Positions 43,876-54,735 are shown, numbered from the stretch's first letter. The stretch: 64,000 nt of DNA from Diplolepis rosae (GCA_030998225.1 JAPYXD010000698.1:3823001-3887000); one strand, 5' to 3'. The notes: generated by a model not told the origin, from the sequence alone. Numbers and translations: made by a program.

Positions 43876-45135
43876 CTGTGCAGACATTTTTTCATGGCCC
43901 TAGTCGGGGCCAGATCGGAAGTTAGAAATTGGGGATGAAATAGAGGGCCAGACTTGGGCCAGTTTTGGCTGCCCAAGATTCGATCGGGACATAATCGGGG
44001 ACACTCTAAACACACTCTAAAAACAAACTATTGACTGTCAAACGATTCCTTTCATTATTGAAGGGTTTTCTTTTCAGAATTGGCCTGAGAGGAAATCCTT
44101 TAACAGTTAAAGGATTTTCATTTCAAATGTTATCCTTTTAATGCCAAAGTATTTCCTTTGGTCTGGAAATGTAATCCTTTGTCGTTCGAAGGAAATATAA
44201 TTTTGAGGATAAAAGAAAAACAATTGTATGATATAACCTGATAACAAAAGTACAAAAGCCCAACTTTGGCAAATGCTAATTATAAATCGATCATTTTCAA
44301 TACTATAATAACGACCCATCTTAGATTTCAGCTTAAAGAAATTTTAAGATACAACTTCGATGAAAACCATAATATTCATTGAAATTCAAGCGTGCTTTGC
44401 AAAATTATTTTAATAAAGGACGACTGATAACCCTTCGATGGTTAAAAGCATTAAAAAATAATAAATTTATAACTCTTCGATTGTCAGAAACAATGAAAAA
44501 TGAGGCTATGCGGATAAAAATTGTTTGTTTTGGTATATGTATCTACCAAAATTTTTACGTCGCACTCTGGAATTTCTAATATTTTAAAGAACTTTATTTC
44601 CTTGACGCATCTGCGTTAATTAATCACGATGATAAAAGAATATATCGCGCAAGACAAAAATTACTCGCGCATATTGCACTGTTAAGCACTAGGCGATGTA
44701 CAGTCATTGATGCGCAGGCGCACTTCGTCCGCTAGTCTACAAATTCAAACCTCTAATAGTTAAAGGATTTCTCAGAGCCAAAAGAAATCGTTTATCGGCA
44801 AAACTATTTTCGTTTTGCATTTTACAGATGAGTTTTTTTTAACAGTGAAACGATTCTGTTGATAGACAAAAGAAATCTGCTTAATTTCAATGGACGCATT
44901 CTGAAAGGAACGTAATTCCACTATTAATAGACTTTTTTTTAGAGTCTGTGCAGACATTTTTTCTTGGCCCTTGCTGAGGCCAGATTGGGAATTCCAAATT
45001 ATGGATGAAATAGACGGCCCGACTTGGGCCAGTTTTGGCTGTTCAAGATTCGATCGGAACATAATCGGAGACTGATCGGGCCCTGTGTGTTATTACCGGT
45101 CTGGGCCATGTCTAGCGATTTCTGCACAGATCTAA
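43876..45135. mobile_element. CTGTGCAGACATT element interrupted by the 900-bp element
   Basis: A block of about 145 bp starting CTGTGCAGACATTTTTTC and containing GACTTGGGCCAGTTTTGGCT occurs at 43876-44012 and again at 44946-45090, flanking the 900-bp element. The second copy continues to GATTTCTGCACAG (45113-45125), the inverse of the start. The order is A, B, A plus remainder. Confidence 0.6.
44013..44945. mobile_element. About 900-bp ACTCTAAAAA-type element, copy 2
   Basis: Starts CACTCTAAAAACAAACTATT and ends TTTTTTTTAGAGT. It shares all landmarks with 16285-17188, including TTACTCGCGCATATTGCACT and GATGCGCAGGCGCACTTCG. The two ends are short inverted repeats (ACTCTAAAAA). Confidence 0.75.
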
Positions 45136-45251
45136 GAACTATTCGGGATAGTATTGGGAGTTTTGTGGGATGAAATATAAATTTCATTAATTTTGATTTT
45201 CTTTGAATAAATAAAAAAAAGGTAATTCTCTCTAAACTGCGAACACATTTA

Positions 45252-45923
45252 TTAAGATAGTTCCTTCACGAAAATTAGACCTCAGGCAAAAATAGATAAT
45301 TTTGCTTTCAAGAATAGCAGTATTATTATTGAAGGGCTAATTTGAAAGAGAAAAGATTATTTTTCATTAAAAAAATTTGAAACACAAAAAAATAATTTTA
45401 TTAATAAATTTTATTTTGGCCCAAACTTATTTTCTTATCGCTTCGAGACAAATTGTCAAAAATGATGCGATTCTAATAAATCACAGTTCATTTTTTTAAG
45501 AAAAAGATTCTCTACAACATGAACGTTTCCTATTTTTCAAATTGAATTAATTATTATCAAATAGAGCAATTTTTTTATAAAAATTTTGTTTTGAAAAATT
45601 GTTTTTTTATCATTTCAGCCATTACAGAATTCATTTTCAAGAATTGGAAACGGTAAAGTTGTACAGAATCTTTTTCCTAAAAAAACCAACCGTGATTTAT
45701 TAAAATCACATCATTTTTTAAAATTTGGCTCGAAGCAATAAAAAAATAAGTTTGGGCCAAAATAAAATTTATTAATAAAATTTTTTTTTGTCTTTCAAAT
45801 TTTTTTCATGAAAAATAATCTTTTCTCTTTCAAATTAGTTCTTCAATAATAACATTGCTATTCTTGAAAGCAAAATTATCTATTTTTGCCTGAGGTCTAA
45901 TTGTCGTGAAGGAACTACCTTAA
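45252..45923. mobile_element. TTAAGGTAGTTCC palindromic element (chain member 1)
   Basis: Left end TTAAGATAGTTCCTTCACGA and inverted right end TTAAGGTAGTTCCTTCACGA bound 672 bp. The arms of about 300 bp (TAGACCTCAGGCAAAAATAG..., AAGATTCTCTACAAC...) mirror each other across about 45590. Non-coding. Its right TTAA (45920-45923) doubles as the left TTAA of the next element. Confidence 0.85.
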
Positions 45924-46572
45924 GGTAGTTGTTGCGCCAAAAATCAGTCCCTGGAAAAATAAGTTTTTCTATGATTTCAAGACTGGTAATTATATCATCA
46001 GCCGTGTCATATGTAAGGAAAGACACTCTTTTTAATAAAAAAAATTTAAAAATTATGAAAAATAATATTTTAACAATGTTTTTTGAAATAGGATATTTCC
46101 TTATTATCGCTCCATACCAAATTTTCAAAAATGGTGCGATTCTGATAAATCATGAATCATTTTTTTAGGAAAAAGATTCTCTACAACTTTACCGTTTTCG
46201 ATTTTTGAAAATAAATTCTTTAATGGTTGAAATCATTAAAAAACAATTTTCCAAAACGAAATTTTTATAAACAAATTGCTGAATTTGATAATAATTGATT
46301 CATTTTCAAAAATCGGAAACGGTAAAGTTGTAGAGAATCCTTTTCCTAAAAAAATGATTCATGATTTATCAGAATCGCACCATTTTTGAAAATTTGATAT
46401 GGAGCGATAATAATGAAATATTTTATTACAAAAAACATTATTAAAATATTATTTTTCGTAATTTAAAAATTTTTTTTATTAAAAAGAGTGTCTTTCCTTA
46501 CATATGACACGGCTGATGATATAATTACCAGTCTTGAAATCATAGAAAAACTTCTTTTTCCAACTACCTTAA
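45920..46572. mobile_element. TTAAGGTAGTTG palindromic element (chain member 2)
   Basis: Left end TTAAGGTAGTTGTTGCGCC and inverted right end TTAAGGTAGTTGGAAAAAG. Arms of about 300 bp mirror across about 46240 and include CAGCCGTGTCATATGTAAGG and ACCAAATTTTCAAAAATGGT. Opposed open frames here (45880-46168) are artefacts of the palindrome. Confidence 0.85.
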
Positions 46573-47637
46573 GGCGTCATTCTACTATCTCGGCAGAAAA
46601 AGATTATTTTTAAGAATTTTTTTCTCAACAACTACTTTATACATTCATATTCTAGACTTGCATTGATCCTTAATTAATAATTTAAGATATCTTTTGGTAT
46701 TGATAGTTGGCTTTAGGATCCAAGGTTAATAAAAAACTCAAAGTTTTATATAATCAGACGTTTCGGCTCTGATCGGAGCTCTCATTAGTGATTTATTTTG
46801 AATCTAAAAAATATAGAAAAAAGGTTGCTAACGTAGGATTTCTAATTTCACTTCATAACAAAGAAAATTTGGTTGCATAATTTCATGGAATAATGTAAAA
46901 AAATGTTATATCTACATATTTAAACGGGAATTGGCATTTTTTATTTTTAAAAATGTACATTTTATTTTTAAATCAATCGATCATGTGACAATGTTGCCTT
47001 CAAGTTGCTATACAAGATATAAATAATTACTGATGTATTTTGATATTTAGCTTCATATCAAGAAAAGACTATGCGAAAAAATGTATGTTTAAGGTAATGA
47101 TTAACAATGAAGAGAGTGTCTAAAAAAAGGCATGTCCATGGCGCGCACGATATCCCCAGTCAGCATCATCTAAAACAAATAACTCAAAAATTTTCTTTAT
47201 TAGTATGACTATAGCTCTGAAGTAAAAACCGGATTTTTTTTAATTTGCAAAATAACAAAATCGCGGCAGTTTAAACAAAAATTTCAAAAATCGACTTTTT
47301 TTGTTAACTTAACTATGATAAAATTAAACAATTTTAAAACCACCTTGTCACTCTATAGATATTTATGTTTAGAATAAACGTAGAAAATTTGAAAGTAATC
47401 GGTTGAAAAATTTTTGAGAAATCGTGCATGCCGAGCGCAAAAACGTTGTTTTGTGAAAAACGCATTTAAAGTTTTCGGAATATAAAAATTTCGAAGAAAA
47501 GTTACTTGCACTTAATCAGCGATCCCTGCTCCATATAATACTCCTTCCGCTTCATCAAATAAATCCTTCTGAACCTATCGAAAAATGCAAAAAAAAAATC
47601 GATTTTTCAAAAGGGAGATAGCAGAATCACCCCTTAA
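46569..47637. mobile_element. TTAAGGCGTCATTCTAC element (chain member 3)
   Basis: Left end TTAAGGCGTCATTCTACTAT and inverted right end TTAAGGGGTGATTCTGCTAT bound 1069 bp. A hammerhead-bearing repeat is nested at about 46655-46800 and the AAACGCATTTAAAGTTTT block is at about 47458-47475. The left TTAA is shared with chain member 2. Confidence 0.8.
46700..46800 (-). ncRNA. Hammerhead-ribozyme-like motif with GUC site, core mutated
   Basis: Minus strand (core 46750-46795): AATCA, CTAATGA, G, A, GCTC-CGATCA-GAGC, C, GAAAC, GTC, TGATT. Stem I has five consecutive pairs and stem II four plus the closing G-C, with an unpaired A at position 10.2. The core G5 is replaced by A, which should inactivate it. 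It ends in the family's TAAAGCCAACTATC outer block. Confidence 0.5.
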
Positions 47638-48706
47638 AAGGTAACACCAATGTACAAATCTAAAATAAAGCGTTTTAATGCGATTGTTTGATGAATGGAA
47701 AAGTAAGAGAATAATATTCAAACATGTTATTAAGCATGTCTTTATATGTCCAAAAAAAGAAGTGTATTCATAAACAGTACAAAATGGCGAGGCTGGAGCT
47801 CTTCTCGGGAGGCGTCTTTTAAAACAGGACGCAACATAATTCCAACAATTTTCATTCTATTCACTCGAAATTTCAAACATATCTTTAAAATAAATTTCCG
47901 AAGAGAAGTACATATGGGATTTTCGATAAGTTGATCTTAACATTATTTATTGACAAATAATTGCCCTTTTTTGTCAAAAATTGACCTTTTCACCTCAAAT
48001 GCTTGCCAGTAACACAAAAATTAATGTTTTCAAAATCCCCTACGTATTGCTCTAGCTATATTCAGGTAGATTTAGAGAAATTTTTTTGTTTCTTTCAGAT
48101 TCATATTTGCGTAGATTATCTTTGACATTTCTTACAATTCCTGAGTTTGGTTAAACTAAAGAGAATGGTACAAAGGTAAAGGTCGCCGATGTCTATTGGT
48201 CAAAAATCGGAAAAACCCAGAAGGCGCCCAAGTGTCGCTGGAGGCAGGACTCATGCTCAGGTATAATAAAGTTCTTTCCAAAAAAGGGTCTAAAGCTTCT
48301 TAAAGTGTAATAAATTCAGAAGGTGAAATGAATGGACAATATTAGGTTTTCTTCTCAAATTTACAGCTGCATCTGCTTATTTTTATTACAAGCTTATTAG
48401 TCTAACATTTAGGGTTCAACACTAATTTAATAACCATTGTTACGTCTCTCAAAATTAAGATTCAGATGATGAATTTCAAAACCTTAATTAAGAGGGATGT
48501 ATTGTTGTATTGTGATTTAAGCTCAGATCATAAATATGCAATTTCTCGTTTGGTTTCTCATGTGGTTTCCTATGCTTAAGGTTTTTATTGAGCGATTAGT
48601 TTGAAATATTAAAATATCGATATTTTAAACGTTTAAGTAATGGTTAATTTATAATGTATATATCATCGAGGCGATATGAAATGACTCATTCAGGATAAGA
48701 ACGGAA
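47638..48706. other. No feature recognised
   Basis: AT-rich with a somewhat GC-richer piece at 48180-48260. No repeat of the window and no coding signature. Confidence 0.3.
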
Positions 48707-50620
48707 CAGTGTTGGGTACGTTCTTCTATAAAAATTAACTCGTTACAGTTACGTTAATTTACAAAAAATAGTAACTCGTTACATTTACCTGTGAAAGTAA
48801 CTTAAGTTACTTTAAAATTTACTTTTCATAATCCCCCCTCCCCCTTCCCCCACTTAATTTTTCAATCTGGAAAGATTGAAATAAAATGATTTTTTTTAAA
48901 ATATAAAATGAAAAATATATTTTTAATAATGATTGTGACGCAATTGCTCATTTTTAAATTAAACAAAGTTTTGTTGTAAATTCTCATCCTTTGTATGAAA
49001 GCAATCAAAAGAAAGATATACACAAAAATTCAAAGTAACAACAAAGTAACTGAAAAAATCTGCCCGCTTCGCGGGCACATTCTCATCGCGCGCTTCGCGC
49101 GCAGCTCGCAAGTTTGAGCGCGCCTAGGGCGCGCGATTCGATCGTCGCGCTTCGCGCTCCGTTCTTTATGGACCTCGCGCTTCGCGCTCGGTCTTGTGCT
49201 CTTCGCATACATTTAAGTTTATTTCTTATATTTTGATACTGAAGCTCAAACCAATTTTATAATAATATTACAGATGATGTGAATTACACATTTTCTCAAA
49301 GTCACTGAATTTCTTTTTGAATTTAAGTGAAACAGGAAATTCAATTTACTTAAGGCTCTATCGGCCTTAAGGAAAACATTCTCATCATGACACTCGCGCT
49401 TCGCGCTCGATTTTCTGTATACATTTCAGTAACTTTTTAATAAATTACATGATTAAAATAATTTATTTTCTTCCAAATCTCTCAAAAAGAAAAAACAATC
49501 GTAGACTTTATTTAAGGAAACGATTTTGCAGAATAACGCTTATTTCGTATCTCACATATTTTGGTGAAACAAATCGAATTTTTTCAATATTAAAAATCAA
49601 AAAATTAAAAAATACACCCTGTCGAGAAATTTCTCGATAAGAATGTGTAGACCTTATTTAGCCAAACAATTTTTCATCTCAAAGTTTTTTTTGTATCTCA
49701 CATATTTTGTCTAAAAAATGGAATTTTTTCATTTTTATCGTATTTTTTGGAATTGAAACGAAAAATATATCTGTTATCAGAAACTGTGTCAGACAAAATT
49801 TGTACATCTTTTTGAAACGAACAACTTTGTATTCTTACGTTTTTTTGGTATTTCCAATATTATTGTTAAAAAATTGAATTTTGGATTTTCAATAGTTTTT
49901 TTTTAATTAAAAAGAAAAATATGCATCTTATGAAAAAATGTTAAAAATCAAATTTGTAGGTCTTTATGTATTCAATAATATTGTATCATAACGTTTTTTC
50001 GTATCTCGTATAATTTAACTGGAAAATGGAATTTTGATATTGACTTTTTTCGAATTTGAATATGCTGTAACATTTCTAATTTTGATTTAATCAAAAAATG
50101 TTATTAGGATAATTTTTAGAGATTTATGAGCACTATCAAAAACCAGGATTGGAATTTTTGATGTTTTCAAAAAATTATTTTCAAAAACACAAAAGTAGTG
50201 CTCCATCCCTCAATTTTGATTGGATGTGGCTGGTTAACGAACTTGTCCTTACTTTTTCGGCTCCGATAAAGTGTACCAAAGCTCAATTCAATCTGATAAT
50301 TCTATCGAGAGTTATGCCGCACACGACCTACAGACAGACAGACAGACACTTTCGTAAAAACCATTTTTTCTGACTCAGGGGGTCTCAAAACGTAAAGATT
50401 TGATGAAAATTTCGAAAGTCATTTTTCACATAAAACCAATACCTTCTCATCCATGATGAGAATGTAAAAAAGTTACCAGTTACCAGTTACTGGGGAAATA
50501 GTTTCTAAGTTACGTTACAGTCACTTTTTCCGAAAAGTAACGAAGTTACTGAAAAAGTTACAAGTAGCGTAACTTTTAAAGTAACTTCTTTACTTTTTAC
50601 GAGTTACTACCTAACTCTGG
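48707..50620. mobile_element. GTTAC-rich element with terminal CAGTGTTGG, split by a DINE/Helentron-like insertion
   Basis: The left part (48707-48850) starts CAGTGTTGGGTACG and is rich in GTAACTCGTTAC phrases. The right part (50471-50620) has the same phrases and ends ACCTAACTCTGG. This resembles a widespread family of hAT-like MITEs starting CAGTGTTGG. An exact 8-bp target duplication is not evident. Confidence 0.5.
49059..50470 (+). mobile_element. DINE/Helentron-like element, copy D (full length)
   Basis: 5' end TCTGCCCGCTTCGCGGGC after a run of A. Subterminal CACATTCTCATC is followed by GCGCGCTTCGCGCGC and similar palindromes, and a second 5'-like block is at about 49374-49415. A (CAGA)n tract lies at about 50329-50348. 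The terminal 8-bp hairpin TTCTCATC (50444-50451) / GATGAGAA (50455-50462) is followed by TGTAAAAA. It inserts within an A run inside the GTTAC-rich element. No Rep/helicase is encoded, so it is non-autonomous. Confidence 0.7.
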
Positions 50621-51134
50621 AATGGATGGAGAACTGCATAGAACCAGTCCCAGGACTGCTGACTATAACAAGAGGATTTTTATCAATAGGAAAAGCATTG
50701 CCATCAGGTTCACTGAAAAAAGACTAATTATTTCCTGAGAAATGGTATATGAAAATCTTTTTGGAGCTCCGCTAAATATAAAAAATTTACCCGCTTCACC
50801 GGGACATTCTCATCGCACGCAATTCGCTTCACTCGCAAGTTTGAACGCGCCTTGGATGCGCGATTCGATTGTCGCGCTTTGCCCTCGGTCTGATATTCTT
50901 CACATACTTTTCAGTTTATTCCTTGTAATTTGATATTAAAGATTGAGTTAATTTTATAATATTGTAAATGTGAATTACAGTTTCTCAAAGTTACTTTTTT
51001 TGATTTCAAATGAAAAAGGAATTCTCATCAAGATAATCGCGCTTCGCACTCGATTTTCTGTATACATTTATGTAACTAATAAATTACATGATCTTCTAAA
51101 CATCTCAAGAAGAAAAAACAATCGTAGACTTTAT

Positions 51135-51499
51135 TTAAGGCCATGTATAATCCGGGTCACGTGACTAGATTCCTACTTTACAGGAATTTTAGTTTGTGTA
51201 ATCGCATTTCTATGAAAAATAAGTTAGGTAACTAAAAACTTATATAGTGAAATAAAATGCACTAACATAGGTCTGTCTGGTCATAAATGTTTATAATTAT
51301 AAAAACAAATTTCTTTAAAAAGAAGAAATTTTATAATTATTAACATTTATGGCCAGAGAGACCTGACTAAGTGCATTTCATTAACTCTCGCAAATTTTCA
51401 ACTTGCTATCTCATTTTTTACAGAAATGGGATTACACAAATTAAAAATGCTGATAAGGTAGGAATCTAGTCACGTGATCCGGTTGGTCCATGGCCTTAA
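51135..51499. mobile_element. TTAAGGCCAT-type palindromic MITE, intact
   Basis: Ends TTAAGGCCATGTATAATCCG and (inverted) TTAAGGCCATGGACCAACCG, CACGTG at 51158-51163 and 51471-51476, and palindromic arms throughout. It is inserted at the TTAA of GACTTTATTTAAGTAAACGA, whose uninterrupted form is at about 42190-42205. This gives direct evidence for a TTAA target duplication. Confidence 0.9.
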
Positions 51500-52244
51500 G
51501 TAAACGATTTTGTATCTCAATGCTTATTTTGTATCTCACATATTTTGGTAGAAAAATGGGATTCTTGATTTTCAATAGTGCTTTTTATAAAACAAAACAT
51601 TAAATATACATCCTGTCAAAAAATGTCCAAATGAGAATTCGTAGACCTCATTTAGGCATAAAGTTTTTTCGTTGATTGTTTATTTTAACTGGAAAATGGA
51701 ATTTAGATATTGACTTTTTTAAAGTTTTAACATACTGTAACTTTCCAAATTTTGGCTAAATCGAAAAATGTTATGGGGATAATTAGTAGAGATTTATAGG
51801 TACTATCAGAAACAAATATTGCAATTTTTGGTTTAAAAAAAAAAAATTCGAAAACACAAAAAATGCTTTTATTTTTAACAATTTTGGTCGGATGTGGCTG
51901 GTTAAAGAACACGTCTTTAATTTTTCGGTTCCGACGAAGTACGCCAAAGCTTAATTCAATCTGATAATTCTATCAAGAGTTATCGAGTATACGACGTACA
52001 GACAGACAGACAGACGCTTTCGTAAAAATCACTTTTTCTGACCCAGAGGATCTCAAAACGTAAAGACTTGATGAAAATTCCGAAAGTGACTTTTTACATA
52101 AAACCAATACCTTCTCATACACTATTTTCAATAATTTATATTAAATTCAAAATACTTTCATCTTGAAAAATACAAACTTTTATTTCAATTTTAATACACA
52201 TGTGTATACATTTTAATAATTTTTGTTAATTTTAATTCAAATTG

Positions 52245-52320
52245 AAAGAATTTGAAATCTTTCTGTGGAAAAAGAGACACTTTCGACTCTGCCGGGATTC
52301 GATCCCGGGTCTTTCAATAA
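52245..52320 (-). mobile_element. tRNA-derived SINE, partial
   Basis: Minus strand: TGAAAGACCCGGGATCGAAT-type B-box region, GTCGAAAGTGTC, CCACAGAAAGATTTCAAATT. More diverged than the other copies. Confidence 0.65.
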
Positions 52321-52412
52321 TATGTTGTGATTGAAAAGTTATTAAATTTAATACGAATGTATATTAATTTTTCATTATATACAAATCAATTAATTTCAAT
52401 TTACTACTTGTA

Positions 52413-52689
52413 CACGGAGAAACTTTTTATATCAATTTTTACTATAGTATTTTTCAATTTAGGGAAAAACGTATCACTGAGAATTTTTGTTAGTAAAAAT
52501 ACAAAACTTTATAATAATGATATGAAACTCCAGCATAGTTCATAGCAAATTTTACTATAGTTTATACTAAAGTTTCATATCATTATTATAAAGTTTAGTA
52601 TTTTTACTAACAAAAATTCTCAAAGTGATACGTTTATCCCTAAATTGAAAAATACTATAGTAAAAATTAATATAAAAAGTTTCTCCGTG
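52413..52689. mobile_element. CACGGAGAAA-type MITE, intact 277 bp
   Basis: Perfect ends CACGGAGAAACTTTTTATAT flanked by TA (52411-52412; 52690-52691). The neighbouring tandem units carry the uninterrupted target ACTTGTATATTAAAG (for example near 53290), so the TA duplication is directly visible. The palindromic body lacks coding capacity. Confidence 0.9.
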
Positions 52690-53032
52690 TATATTAAAGT
52701 CTATTAAAATTAATAAGATTTTTAACATTGTATATTGAATTTAAAATACTTTAATCTTAAAAAATATGAACTTTTATCTGAATATTAATACACATGTGTA
52801 ATGTTGGTTAATTTTAATATATTTTTATTGAAAAGTTATTAAATTTATTATGAATGTATATTAATTTTTCATAATATACAAATCTATTAATTTTAATTTA
52901 CCACTTGTACATTAAAGTTTATTAAAGTTAATAAGATTTTTAACAGTGTATATTGAATTTAAAATACTTTAATCTTAAAAAATATAAACTTTTATCTGAA
53001 TATCAATACACATGTGTATAAATATTTTAATC

Positions 53033-53195
53033 CACAGAAAGATTTTCAAATTCTTTAAATATTTGTTAATATTTAGAACAGGAATTATATCGACCCTCAA
53101 TAACAATATTTGTAATATTAGATAATTGGCTTTAGGGTCCATAAATGAAAAAAATGGACCCTAAAGCCAATTATCTAACATTACAAATATTTGTT
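53033..53195. mobile_element. SINE tail joined to a hammerhead-family outer end and a small hairpin
   Basis: TCCACAGAAAGATTTTCAAA and its tail (53033-53060) are followed by AACAGGAATTATATCGACCC (about 53078-53097). A hairpin then follows in which AATTGGCTTTAGGGTCCAT (about 53126-53144) is mirrored at about 53155-53173. The hammerhead core itself is gone, leaving only the two outer blocks. Confidence 0.6.
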
Positions 53196-53579
53196 AATTT
53201 TAATATATTTCAATTGAAAAGCTATTAAATTTAATACGAATGTATATTAATTTTTCATTATATACAAATCAATTAATTTCAATTTACTACTTGTATATTA
53301 AAGTCTATTAAAATTAATAAGATTTTTAACAGCGTATATTGAATTTAAAATACTTTAATCTTAAAAAATATAAACTTTTATCTGAATATCAATACACATG
53401 TGTAAATATTTTAATAATATTTGTTAATTTTAATATATTTCAATTGAAAAGTTATTAAATTTAATATGGATGTATATTTTTATAATATACGAATCTATTA
53501 ATTTTAATTTACCACTTGTATAGTAAAGTCTATTAAAATTAATAAGATTTTTAATAGTGTATGATGAGAATGTAAAAAT

Positions 53580-54060
53580 CTAACCCCAAGAGAAAACCAA
53601 GATTTTTGTTGATAAAAATGTAATAATAGGGCTAGGAATTGTTGTATAACTTAATATGGGGATTTTTATAATATTTATAATGATTGGAGGTAGTAATGCC
53701 TTTGGTTGGTACGCTCCTTCGAATTTCTCTGTCACACTCTTTTGCCCTCTCGCATCTACCTCTGCTGAAAGCGTGCTACTCGACAGCACCTTCTGCCACC
53801 CCCTTTCCCCCAGCTAAGGCATCCAGCCGTACCGCTTTAGCGTTCGTGTGCCATCGGTGTAATGTCGTGATCCAGCGTTCGGGTTAACCAGATCCACGCT
53901 GGCTCTCAGTGAGCAGCGCCCATATCAATTGTTTGATAACTGATTCAGGGCCATTCCTCACTTACATGGAGATTTCAAACCTCTAATGAAATAAGGCGGA
54001 AATATATATTTTTTTCAACAAATTCATGCACCCAAAAAAAATTATTTTATTCTATAATAT
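53580..54060. other. GC-richer single-copy island
   Basis: 53690-53940 is balanced in composition and unrepeated, with a short open frame (53684-53887 +) rich in Ser/Ala/Leu and no known domain. The preceding 53640-53720 briefly resembles mitochondrial-type coding sequence, but not convincingly. Confidence 0.3.
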
Positions 54061-54064
54061 ATAT

Positions 54065-54235
54065 ATATAATAATGAAACAGGACTTATATCGACCCTTAG
54101 TTTTAATATTCAAATATTGTTGATGTTCTTAGTTGGCTTAAGGGTCCAGAAAAAATGTAACTTAAAGTTTCATGTTTTCAAACGCTTTGACTCAGATTGG
54201 AGTCCTCATCAGTGAGAATTTATTTTTATAAAAAA
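54065..54235 (-). mobile_element. Hammerhead-bearing repeat, core mutated
   Basis: Outer end GAAACAGGACTTATATCGAC at about 54075, TTGGCTTAAGGGTCC at 54133-54147. On the minus strand (54178-54222) the motif is TCA, CTGATGA, GGACTCCAATCTGAGTC, AAAGC, GTTTGA; GAAAC has changed to AAAGC. A (TA)n microsatellite follows. Confidence 0.65.
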
Positions 54236-54243
54236 TACAAAAT

Positions 54244-54247
<4 letters not shown>

Positions 54248-54288
<41 letters not shown>
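54248..54288. repeat. (TA)n microsatellite
   Basis: About 40 bp of uninterrupted TA dinucleotides next to the hammerhead-bearing repeat. Confidence 0.95.
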
Positions 54289-54289
<1 letters not shown>

Positions 54290-54650
54290 TACCGGTCAAA
54301 CTTATTTGTTCACCTGCTGTTTTAGCTATTCTTAAAGTGTCTTAATTTTTATAATAACAAGTTGGACTTTCTTTTCCCATGATAGCATGGAAGTTATTAG
54401 AATTTTGCATCAAATGAGCCCAAGTTAAAGGCAAAATAATAATTTTATAAGAATATATTATAAAAAACGTCAAATTTTGAGCTTTTTGAAAAATATTAAT
54501 AACATTGAAATTAATTAAGATTTTTAAACGGTTTTGGTCTCATTTTGAAAGCTACTCTTTATAGTATTTTGTTAACTTATCAAGATATTTTTAGAATTTT
54601 TCTTTTGGATTCTACCCTGGGGTTAAACATAGTACAAATAAGTATGTAAC
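54290..54650. mobile_element. Possible Tc1-type MITE in the TA tract
   Basis: The left end CCGGTCAAACTTATTTGTTC and the inverted right end, containing CATACTTATTTGTACTATG, share ACTTATTTGT. The element lies beside a TA-rich target. The interior is AT-rich and non-coding. Termini are imprecise. Confidence 0.4.
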
Positions 54651-54735
54651 CTTCTGAGTTATTATTTCTCGACCCTGAAGTCAATTATTAACAACAACAT
54701 CGTATGAAATTTATTTATTAAATTGTTTGATTGAG

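Larger units (their letters stand above)
52120..53559. mobile_element. CACTATT-ended element built of AT-rich tandem units, TA-flanked
   Basis: Termini CACTATTTTCAATAATTTAT and (inverted) CACTATTAAAAATCTTATTA are flanked by TA (52118-52119; 53560-53561). The interior is tandem units of about 250-400 bp related to the 20.5-22.3 kb array, with a SINE fragment, a CACGGAGAAA MITE and an outer-end hairpin of the hammerhead family nested inside. The empty target TTCTCATATGATGAG is seen in copy C at 42936-42950. Confidence 0.75.
50786..53577 (+). mobile_element. DINE/Helentron-like element, copy E (diverged, with two large insertions)
   Basis: It runs from CCCGCTTCACCGGGACATTC through CGCGATTCGATTGTCGCGC, the internal 5'-like block (about 51030-51050), body, (CAGA)n (about 52000-52015) and terminal hairpin. 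It is interrupted by the TTAA MITE at 51135-51499 and by the TA-flanked element at 52120-53559, which sits exactly in the terminal hairpin. Confidence 0.7.

Noticed and set aside
45880..46168. Overlapping opposed open frames of about 80 residues
   Set aside because: They are mirror images produced by the palindromic TTAA element.
53640..53760. Nuclear copy of mitochondrial DNA (GGAGGTAGTAATGCC-like stretch)
   Set aside because: The resemblance covers only a few codons and does not extend; not enough to claim a mitochondrial insertion.
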